Source: Thiodiazotropha sp050305975 (GTDB lineage: Bacteria > Pseudomonadota > Gammaproteobacteria > Chromatiales > Chromatiaceae). From it: DNA of 11,604 nucleotides. Numbering within the stretch: position 1 is the first letter of the stretch; each line of letters begins with the position of its first letter. The position numbers and the translations under genes are program-made. Positions 5,791-11,604 of this stretch are shown piece after piece. The notes under the pieces are model-generated. The model was given only the letters and a program-made list of their open reading frames with translations, was not told where the DNA came from and did not search any database. The stretch spans positions 1 through 11,604 of the forward strand of contig JBNLGI010000155.1 of assembly GCA_050305975.1 (NCBI GenBank). Reading direction: 5' to 3'.

Positions 5791-7206
5791 TCACCAGTCG
5801 CTGTGTACGAAACCCCACTCCGGATGGTCGATCCGCTCATAGGTGTGAGCGCCGAAGGCGTCGCGTTGGGCCTGAATCAGGTTCTGCGGCAGGCGGCCGG
5901 TGCGGTAGCTGTCGAAATAGTTGAGGCAGGCGCTCATCACCGGCGTCGGTATACCCACCTTCGTCGCATACGCCAAAACCCGGCGCCAGGCCCCCTGCAG
6001 CGCCTGTAACTGCCCCCCCAATTCCCGATCGAGCATCAGGTTGGCCGGCGTCGGCACGCGGGAGAAGGCTGCCCGGATCGGATCCAGCAGGCGGGCGCGG
6101 ATGATGCATCCCCCCTTCCAGATCCGCGCCGTCTCCGCCAGGTCCACCGACCAGCCGTAGCGCTGCGAGGCGGTGTCGATCAGGTCGAGTCCCTGGGCGT
6201 AGGCGGTGATGCGCGACGCATACAAGGCCCCGTGAAGGTCCGCCAGCAGCGACTGCGGATCCGCCACGGCCTCTACGCTCGGGCCCTGCAGTTCGGCCTC
6301 GGCCGCCTCCCGCCGCGACTTGGCGGCGGAGAGCACGCGGGCGTCCACGGCGGCGGCGATGCCCGGTACCGCCACTCCCTGTTCCAGGGCCGCCTGCACG
6401 GTCCAGCGGCCGGTGCCCTTCTGGCCGGCCCGGTCCATGATCAGGCTGACCAGCGGTTTGCCGGTCTCGCCGTCGACCTTCTGCAGCACCTGGGCCGTCA
6501 GCTCGACCAGGAACGACTCCATCGGTCCCCGGTTCCACTGGGCGAAGATCTCCGCCATGCCGGGTTCGGCGAGTCCGAGACCGCGACGCATCAGATCGTA
6601 GACCTCCGCCAGCAGCTGCATGTCGGCATATTCGATGCCGTTGTGGACCATCTTCACGAAATGGCCGGCGCCGTCGGGACCCACATGGGTGACGCAGGCC
6701 CCCGCTTCGGTCTGTGCGGTGATCGCCTCGAAAATGGCGCGCACCTCACCATAGGCCGTGTCGGAGCCGCCGGGCATCATGGAGGGACCGTGACGGGCTC
6801 CCTCCTCGCCGCCCGAGATGCCGACGCCGACGAAGTGGAGCCCCTTCTCACGCAGGGTCTTTTCCCGCCGCTGGGTGTCCTCGAACCAGGAGTTGCCGCC
6901 ATCCATGAGGATGTCGCCGGGCTCCAGCAGCGGCAACAGCCGTTCGATCATCTGATCGACAGGCTCACCCGCCTTGATCATCAGCAGAATGCGCCGGGGC
7001 CTGACCAGCAGCTTGACGAAGGCGTCCAGTTCGCTGTTACCGCCGAATGACTTGCCCGCGTGTTCGGCGAGAAAGGCCTCGATGCGCGCCCCGTCGCGGT
7101 TCCAGACCGCCACCGGGAACCCCTTCTCCTCCATGTTCAGGGCCAGATTGCGCCCCATGACGCCGAGGCCGATCAGACCGATAGGGTAGATTGCCGACGA
7201 ACTCAT
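5791..7206 (-). CDS. gnd: 6-phosphogluconate dehydrogenase, decarboxylating
   Basis: Third enzyme of the oxidative pentose phosphate pathway: 6-phosphogluconate + NADP+ gives ribulose-5-phosphate + CO2 + NADPH; a cytosolic dimer in the family. It has 471 residues, the standard length. The Rossmann motif GLIGLGVMGRNLALN lies at 10-24, and WNRD at 35-38 has the Arg that favours NADP. The substrate loop GGNSWFEDT (103-111), GISGGEEGARHGPSMMPGG (129-147) and the catalytic Lys185/Glu192 region (GHFVKMVHNGIEY) follow. The all-helical dimer domain has DRAGQKGTGRWT, and the C-terminal tail has RTGRLPQNLIQAQRDAFGAH, which reaches into the partner's active site. The ATG at 7204-7206 overlaps the pgl stop by ATGA, so translation is probably coupled. 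It is the last gene of the zwf-pgl-gnd operon. No key residue is missing. Confidence 0.98.
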   Translation of the reverse strand: MSSSAIYPIGLIGLGVMGRNLALNMEEKGFPVAVWNRDGARIEAFLAEHAGKSFGGNSELDAFVKLLVRPRRILLMIKAGEPVDQMIERLLPLLEPGDILMDGGNSWFEDTQRREKTLREKGLHFVGVGISGGEEGARHGPSMMPGGSDTAYGEVRAIFEAITAQTEAGACVTHVGPDGAGHFVKMVHNGIEYADMQLLAEVYDLMRRGLGLAEPGMAEIFAQWNRGPMESFLVELTAQVLQKVDGETGKPLVSLIMDRAGQKGTGRWTVQAALEQGVAVPGIAAAVDARVLSAAKSRREAAEAELQGPSVEAVADPQSLLADLHGALYASRITAYAQGLDLIDTASQRYGWSVDLAETARIWKGGCIIRARLLDPIRAAFSRVPTPANLMLDRELGGQLQALQGAWRRVLAYATKVGIPTPVMSACLNYFDSYRTGRLPQNLIQAQRDAFGAHTYERIDHPEWGFVHSDW

Positions 7207-7904
7207 ACCGAAGCTCCTTCTATGTTGTTCCGTAGCAGCAGGGAGCGGGCGGCCTGCCGATCGAGCAACCAGTCACCCTCGGCGGCCAGGGCAGCCGGAA
7301 CCGTGCCGTCCATCAAGGCCCAGCGCACCGCGTCGGCCTTCTCCTCGCCCTGCACCATCACCAGCAGATGGCGGGCCTCGCGGATCACCGGCGGGGTGAT
7401 GGTGAGGCGCTGCATGGGGGGCTTGTTGCCGATCACCGGCATCACCCGTCTGCGCTCCTCGTCCAGCGCCACCGAACCGGGAAAGATGGAGGCGGTATGA
7501 CCGTCCTCACCCATGCCCAGAAGCAGGATGTCGATACGCTGGGGCAGCACCGATTCGTAGGCCTGCGCCGCCTGGTCCGGCGGCTCTTCGCCGCACATGC
7601 GGTGCACGGAGACGCCCTCCGGCAGACCCTGGGGGAAGAGTTTCGAGATCACCGTAAAGGCGTTGTTCTCCGGTGTCAGGGGCGGCACGCAGCGTTCGTC
7701 GCCGAAGTAGATCACGATGCGCTGCCAGGGCAGATCAGGCTGCTTCGCCAGCTGTTCGTAGACCGGCAGGGGGGTACCGCCGCCGGCCAGCATCAGGTGA
7801 CAGCGCTGCTCGCTCTTCAGAACCCCCTCCACCTTCTCCCGAATCCAGTCCGCGGCCGCGCCAGCGAACTGTTCGGACTCCACAATCTTTCGCATTCCCG
7901 TCAT
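7203..7904 (-). CDS. pgl: 6-phosphogluconolactonase
   Basis: Hydrolyses 6-phosphogluconolactone to 6-phosphogluconate, the middle step of the oxidative pentose phosphate branch. It has 233 residues, normal for the DevB/SOL-type enzyme. Family motifs: LAGGGTPLPVYEQL (39-52), GDERCVPPLTPENN (68-81, phosphate and active-site loop) and GMGEDGHTASIFPG (130-143) with the catalytic His136. The ATG at 7902-7904 overlaps the zwf stop by ATGA; a second Met three codons in is possible but does not alter the domain. The same 4-base overlap occurs at both ends of this gene, so the three genes form one tightly coupled operon. Note the short C-terminal tail (LLLRNNIEGASV). Confidence 0.97.
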   Translation of the reverse strand: MTGMRKIVESEQFAGAAADWIREKVEGVLKSEQRCHLMLAGGGTPLPVYEQLAKQPDLPWQRIVIYFGDERCVPPLTPENNAFTVISKLFPQGLPEGVSVHRMCGEEPPDQAAQAYESVLPQRIDILLLGMGEDGHTASIFPGSVALDEERRRVMPVIGNKPPMQRLTITPPVIREARHLLVMVQGEEKADAVRWALMDGTVPAALAAEGDWLLDRQAARSLLLRNNIEGASV

Positions 7905-9436
7905 GAATCAATCTCCCGCCACTGTCGGCTGTAGCGATCCATCAAGTCTTCCGCCTCGACCGGTCCTTCGCTGCCTTCGGCGTAGAACACCGGTTGCCGT
8001 TTCTGAGCGCCCTCCCAGGCCTGCAGGATGGGGCTGACGAAACGCCAGGCGAACTCCACCTCGTCGCGCCGCGCGAACAGGGTCGCATCCCCCTTCACCG
8101 CATCCAGCAACAGCCGCTCGTAGGCATCCTTTATCGGGTGGCTGTAGGTCTCCGAATAGCTGAAGTCCATCTCCACGCTGCCCACGTCCATCTCACCGCC
8201 CGGCTTCTTGCTGGCGATCTTCAGCGCCATACCCTCGTCCGGCTGGATGCGGATGGTGAGCACGTTGGGTTCCAGACTCTGGCACACGTCATCGCGCCCG
8301 AACAGACAGAGCGGCACGGGCCGGAACACCACCGAGATCTCGGTCAGTCTTTGCGACAGCTGCTTGCCGACCCGCAGGAAGAACGGGACACCCTGCCAGC
8401 GCCAGTTGTCGATATAGCACTTCATGGCCGCATAGGTGGGCGTGCGCGAGCGAGGCTCCACGTTCTCCTCGTCGCGATAGCCCCGGTACTGACCGAAGAT
8501 CACATGGCTGAAAACCTCGCTGGCGGTGAAGGTGCGCAGGGAGCGCAACACCTCGACCCGCTTGTCGCGGATATCGTCGGCGGCGAAGGAGACCGGCGGC
8601 TCCATGGCGCACAGCGAGAGCACCTGCAGCAGGTGGCTCTGCACCATGTCGCGCAGCACGCCGGTCTGGTCGTAGAAACGTCCACGACCCTCGACCCCGA
8701 TCGATTCGGCGGCGGTGATCTGAATATGGTCGATATACTTGCGGTTCCACAGCGGCTCGAAGATGGTGTTGCCCAGTCGGGCCACCAGGATATTCTGCAC
8801 CGTCTCCTTGCCCAGATAATGGTCGATGCGGTAGACCTGATCTTCCCGCAGGACCTCGCCGACGATGCGGTTGAGGTCGCTGGCCGACTCCAGGTCGCGG
8901 CCGTAGGGCTTCTCCATGATCACCCGGGTCCAGGGCGATCCGGCGCCGCTTTCACCCAGCAGGCCGGTCTCCTGCAGGCGATGGAGAATGATCGGCGCGG
9001 CCGATGGCGGGGTGGCGAAGTAGAAGAGTCGGTTACCCTCGCTGCCGATCGACGCCTCCAGCTGCTCCAGCCGCTCGCGCAGCGCCGCGTAGCCCTCCGG
9101 ATCCTCGAAGTTGCCCCGCACATAGCCGATGCGCCGACTGAAATTGTGCCAGACCGTTGCATCCACCGGCTGAGTGCGCGAATACCTGGCCACCGAATCG
9201 TGCAGCAGCTCGCGAAACTCCCCATCGGACTGTTCCGCACGGCTATAGCCGATGACCGCGAAGCGTTCGTCGAGGGCTCCTTCGCGGGTCAGGTTGTAGA
9301 GAGCCGGCAGCAGCTTGCGGCGGGTCAGATCGCCCGCGGCGCCAAAAATCACCAGTACGCAGGGCTCCAGCCGGTCGGGCTGGAGAAAGAGCTCACCGTG
9401 GGTGAGCCGGCTGATGTCAGGCAGGTCGGTGGCCAT
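7901..9436 (-). CDS. zwf: Glucose-6-phosphate 1-dehydrogenase
   Basis: Oxidises glucose-6-phosphate to 6-phosphogluconolactone, reducing NAD(P)+; entry and control point of the oxidative pentose phosphate pathway. It has 511 residues, slightly longer than many homologues. Coenzyme motif GAAGDLTRRK at 32-41; EKPYGRDL at 175-182; the active-site signature RIDHYLGKE at 203-211 with Asp205/His206; and the catalytic base His268 in DMVQSHLLQ. The C-terminal beta+alpha domain is complete (SYSETYSHPIKDAYERLLLDA and on). The ATG at 9434-9436 is the only start close to the conserved N-terminus; it has no strong Shine-Dalgarno site, unusual for the lead gene of an operon. It is first in zwf-pgl-gnd, divergent from the NYN gene. 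No Entner-Doudoroff genes (edd, eda) are in view. Confidence 0.98.
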   Translation of the reverse strand: MATDLPDISRLTHGELFLQPDRLEPCVLVIFGAAGDLTRRKLLPALYNLTREGALDERFAVIGYSRAEQSDGEFRELLHDSVARYSRTQPVDATVWHNFSRRIGYVRGNFEDPEGYAALRERLEQLEASIGSEGNRLFYFATPPSAAPIILHRLQETGLLGESGAGSPWTRVIMEKPYGRDLESASDLNRIVGEVLREDQVYRIDHYLGKETVQNILVARLGNTIFEPLWNRKYIDHIQITAAESIGVEGRGRFYDQTGVLRDMVQSHLLQVLSLCAMEPPVSFAADDIRDKRVEVLRSLRTFTASEVFSHVIFGQYRGYRDEENVEPRSRTPTYAAMKCYIDNWRWQGVPFFLRVGKQLSQRLTEISVVFRPVPLCLFGRDDVCQSLEPNVLTIRIQPDEGMALKIASKKPGGEMDVGSVEMDFSYSETYSHPIKDAYERLLLDAVKGDATLFARRDEVEFAWRFVSPILQAWEGAQKRQPVFYAEGSEGPVEAEDLMDRYSRQWREIDS

Positions 9437-9735
9437 GGGGCGCTTCGCTCGTGATTCGAGTTCTTGTCAGCATACTCTGCCAGAGCCGGCAGGGTGAAAT
9501 CCAATGACAGCTTCACCTCCGAGCCGATTCAAGGGCTGCGAATAAACCCACAATCTGTCACGAAATGGCAGGAAAGCATTTAGAAGTGGTCAGTGAATCG
9601 AGCTATACTGCACGGACTTCCGATCAAGGACAGCCATATATCGGGAATGCCCGCGGGATTCCACCAAGATGGACAACCGTGTCGACCTAGAACACGGAAT
9701 CTTTACAAACCGACCTAATCCCAGGATTCAGCATA
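9437..9735. promoter_or_regulatory. Divergent control region between zwf and the NYN gene
   Basis: 299 bases holding the promoters for both directions. For the plus strand there is a good -10, TATACT (9604-9609), but only a weak -35 (TAGAAG at 9581-9586, 17-base spacer). A start there would give a leader of about 120 bases with two inverted repeats: a near-palindrome GGAATGCCCGCGGGATTCC (9644-9662) and CCGTGT/ACACGG (9677-9697) followed by AATCTTT. For zwf on the minus strand a TATGCT (9468-9473) may be the -10, with no good -35. AGGA at 9723-9726 is the NYN ribosome site. Confidence 0.4.
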
Positions 9736-10578
9736 GTGCACAACAGCATCAAGGTTGGCGTATTCGTTGACGCCGAAAATGTCCGCTACAACGGCGGCTA
9801 TCAACTCCGTTACGATATTTTGAGATTCTTTGCCGCCCGCTACGGCGGTAGCCTGCTGCGTCTCAACACCTATATCGCCTTCGACCAGGAGCGAGCCAAG
9901 GAGGACCCGGAGTACGGTCGCCGCGCCCGTACCTATCAACAGATGGTGCGCGAATTCGGCTGGAAGGTGATCGTCAAGGAAGTGCGCCGCTACACCGACG
10001 AGGACGGCAACATCACCACCAAGGCCAACTCCGACCTGGACATGGCGGTCGATGCCATGCTGCAGTCCGAGAAACTCGACCTGTTGCTGCTGGTGACCGG
10101 CGACGGCGACTTTCTGCAGGTGGTGACCGCCCTGCAGGATCGGGGCTGCCGGGTGGAACTGCTCGGTTTTCGCAACGTCTCCCAGGAGCTGCGGCGGCAG
10201 GTGGACGACTACTATTCGGGGTTTCTGATTCCCGATCTGCTGCCGGTCAGTTACGAGCCCCGCAACGACTGGGGCCAGCCGGGCTCCTGCGTGCGCGGCG
10301 TCTGCGCCAAGTGGTTTCCGGAGAAGGGATACGGCTTCCTGCGCTTTCTCAAGCAGATCGATCCCAATCTCTGGATCACCGATCCCCGTCATCCCGATTC
10401 GCCCTATGAGAGCGTCTTTTGTCACGTCAACGAGTTGGCCGACGAGGTCACCGATGAGGTGTTGATGAACCGGGATTCGATCCTGGAGTTCTATGTCCAG
10501 GAGAGCGACAAGGACGACGGACTGGTGGCCAACAACGTGCGGCTGGTGCCCAGCTTCGGCAACAGCGGCCTGGAGTGA
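9736..10578 (+). CDS. NYN (LabA/DUF88, PIN-fold) domain fused to a cold-shock-type domain
   Basis: Predicted RNA-directed nuclease or RNA-binding regulator, 280 residues. Residues 5-170 are a NYN domain: VGVFVDAENV (7-16) with Asp12 and Asn15, KANSDLDMAVDAM (96-108) with Asp100/Asp102, and LLVTGDGDFLQVVTAL (118-133) with Asp123/Asp125. These are the metal-binding acidic residues of the family, all present. After a linker comes a cold-shock-type OB fold (about 185-271): GVCAKWFPEKGYGFLRF carries RNP1, VFCHVNEL carries RNP2, and the end VANNVRLV matches the final strand. Between RNP1 and RNP2 is an insert of about 20 residues (206-226), longer than in CspA. GTG at 9736 is the start: AGGA lies 9 bases before it and an in-frame stop at 9688 leaves no other candidate. 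The gene is convergent with the next one, 27 bases away. The fold is confident; substrate and activity are unknown. Confidence 0.88.
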   Translation: MHNSIKVGVFVDAENVRYNGGYQLRYDILRFFAARYGGSLLRLNTYIAFDQERAKEDPEYGRRARTYQQMVREFGWKVIVKEVRRYTDEDGNITTKANSDLDMAVDAMLQSEKLDLLLLVTGDGDFLQVVTALQDRGCRVELLGFRNVSQELRRQVDDYYSGFLIPDLLPVSYEPRNDWGQPGSCVRGVCAKWFPEKGYGFLRFLKQIDPNLWITDPRHPDSPYESVFCHVNELADEVTDEVLMNRDSILEFYVQESDKDDGLVANNVRLVPSFGNSGLE

Positions 10579-10605
10579 GCCTGAACCCGCCGCTGGCCCG
10601 GATCG

Positions 10606-11370
10606 CTACCAGACACCGAGAATCCAGCCTTCCAGCGTCGCCCGGATGCGCTCGGCCGGGGTCAGCGGCGGATTGAAATAGTGCTCCAGCGAGCCGCGTC
10701 GATCGGCCTCGCGCAACCAGGCCGCGACCGCCCAGGCGTCCTGCTCGTCCGGGGTCCGTCCGGCCTTCGGATAGCGGCGCTTGTAGAGCGCCGGGTAGGC
10801 TTCGGCGACCACCGACTTGCCCGCCGCTACCAGGAAGCCATCGAAAGGCCAGAAATGGACCCGCGACCTCAGGGTGTCAACTTGTCGCAAGGCATGGAGC
10901 CAGGGCAGTCCGGCATGGGTCGACTTGGCCACCGACCCCTGCACATCGAACAGAAAGACGCTCTTGGCCGTGGCCGTCCACTGCTCGCAGAGACGCAGCT
11001 CCGAGGCTGCACCCGTACGCCGATTGCCGCTGCGCACCGATTCCACGCTGGCGCCCGGCTCGGCGGTCGGCCAGTGGCGCACGAAGTCATCCAGAAAGGC
11101 GTCCCAGTCGGCCAGTCCGTAACGCTGCATATAGTCTGATGGAAAAGAGAAGCCGTGGTCGATGCCGATGATGACCGGAGCATCGGACAGCAGCATCCGC
11201 TCGCAATAGGCGGCAATATCCTGGCGCGACCACTGTCGTGAACCCTGGGGAGGCTGCACCTTCTGCGGCGCCTGCGAGCGCCCGGCCCGGTAGACCTGCA
11301 GGGTCTTGAGCCGACTCTCCGGTGTGGCGGCTCCCGAATAATCGATACCGATGTAGCGGCTGAACTTCAT
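10606..11370 (-). CDS. Uncharacterised protein, predicted RNase H-like fold (DUF429-like)
   Basis: I do not recognise this as a named gene. It has 254 residues and no signal peptide or membrane helix. The layout suggests an RNase H-like (actin/RuvC-type) fold: first strand YIGIDYSGA with Asp10; a second strand VIIGIDHGFSFP with Asp71; later VVAEAYPALYKRRYP with Glu190; and a C-terminal helix DEQDAWAVAAWL with Asp211. This D-D-E-D spacing and the second-strand, Glu-x-x-Pro and Asp-Ala motifs resemble DUF429 proteins, which are predicted nucleases. Catalysis is inferred only. The start chosen is the ATG at 11368-11370, which precedes the IGID strand as expected; a TTG six codons upstream (11386-11388) is also possible. 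Its 3' end faces the NYN gene across 27 bases with no visible terminator between, so the two transcripts probably overlap. Confidence 0.75.
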   Translation of the reverse strand: MKFSRYIGIDYSGAATPESRLKTLQVYRAGRSQAPQKVQPPQGSRQWSRQDIAAYCERMLLSDAPVIIGIDHGFSFPSDYMQRYGLADWDAFLDDFVRHWPTAEPGASVESVRSGNRRTGAASELRLCEQWTATAKSVFLFDVQGSVAKSTHAGLPWLHALRQVDTLRSRVHFWPFDGFLVAAGKSVVAEAYPALYKRRYPKAGRTPDEQDAWAVAAWLREADRRGSLEHYFNPPLTPAERIRATLEGWILGVW

Positions 11371-11414
11371 CCCAGATGCTTTTCCCAAGTGATCAATCCG
11401 GAGTCTCCAAGCAA

Positions 11415-11497
11415 GCAGCCCGGATGCAACGCAGTGGTATCCGGGGATTCGTCAATCCCGGTCACTCCTGGATTACTCGTTGCTCCATCCAGGCTAC
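11415..11497. repeat. Inverted pair of REP-like units, family 2 (block C)
   Basis: The left arm is GCAGCCCGGATGCAACGCAG and on to ATCCGGGG. The right arm on the minus strand starts GTAGCCTGGATGGAGCAACG. It lies 44 bases upstream of the DUF429-like start. The left foot has decayed from GTAG to GCAG. Confidence 0.8.
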
Positions 11498-11522
11498 ACA
11501 CTTAAGGCAATGGTGTAAGTGT
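11498..11522. repeat. Short hairpin next to the block C repeat
   Basis: The perfect 7-base stem ACACTTA/TAAGTGT around an 11-base loop, directly adjoining the family 2 element. It has no relation I can see to the GTAG families. Confidence 0.45.
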
Positions 11523-11545
11523 CGTACGTTCTTTGCCCGTGATTC

Positions 11546-11568
11546 GGTGCGGCAAGCCGCACCCTACA
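11546..11568 (-). repeat. GTAG-headed palindromic repeat, family 1 variant (block C)
   Basis: Third exact copy of the 23 bases at 1338-1360 and 5674-5696. The last 36 bases of the window after it hold nothing I can assign. Confidence 0.88.
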
Positions 11569-11604
11569 CACAGATCGAATATTGGCGTTGATTTGCGGTG
11601 AATA

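Noticed and set aside
6232..7050. 272-codon open frame antisense to gnd
   Set aside because: Shadow of gnd caused by high GC. No ribosome site and no recognisable motif.
7994..9454. 486-codon open frame antisense to zwf
   Set aside because: A GC-rich shadow of zwf. The product is His/Ala/Gln/Leu-rich low-complexity with no domain, while the zwf strand shows all catalytic motifs.
11371..11388. TTG start six codons upstream of the DUF429-like gene
   Set aside because: A normal ATG lies directly before the first conserved strand. The TTG adds only Gly/Ala/Ser-type residues with no conserved feature.

Overview
The window looks like the chromosome of a GC-rich gammaproteobacterium. I cannot name the species. 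The basis is a ValRS of the E. coli type, a YnaI-like MscS channel, a Kbp (YgaU)-type BON-LysM protein, a zwf-pgl-gnd operon, and GTAG-headed palindromic repeats of the kind common in Chromatiales-like sulfur bacteria and relatives. The placement near that group is an inference from repeat style and protein flavour only.

Layout, left to right. (1) 1-1289: the 3' part of valS, cut by the window edge. (2) 1292-1500: repeat block A, three short GTAG-headed hairpins followed by an inverted pair of longer GTAG-headed units. (3) 1706-2284: a small, very Asp-rich outer-membrane beta-barrel resembling the Ax21 family. (4) 2481-3231, minus strand: a potassium-binding Kbp-like protein and a dodecin, in clearly AT-richer DNA. 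(5) 3661-4767, minus strand: a five-helix MscS channel like YnaI. (6) 5009-5455: a lone GspH/FimT-type pseudopilin. (7) 5504-5730: repeat block B, between the convergent ends of the pseudopilin gene and gnd. (8) 5791-9436, minus strand: a tight zwf-pgl-gnd operon, the complete oxidative pentose phosphate branch, with ATGA overlaps at both junctions. (9) 9437-9735: a divergent regulatory interval. (10) 9736-10578: a NYN (LabA-like PIN-fold) domain fused to a cold-shock-type domain, a predicted RNA nuclease or RNA-binding protein. (11) 10606-11370, minus strand: an uncharacterised predicted RNase H-fold protein with DUF429-like motifs, convergent with the NYN gene. (12) 11415-11568: repeat block C.

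How the genes relate: zwf, pgl and gnd form one pathway turning glucose-6-phosphate into ribulose-5-phosphate, CO2 and two NADPH. Kbp, dodecin and the YnaI-like channel all plausibly act in ionic or stress physiology and face the same way, but one shared regulon is only an inference. The most distinctive features are the NYN-cold-shock fusion convergent with the RNase H-fold gene, and the three composite repeat blocks that reuse the same two GTAG-headed families. I saw no CRISPR array, intact transposase, tRNA, rRNA or phage gene.
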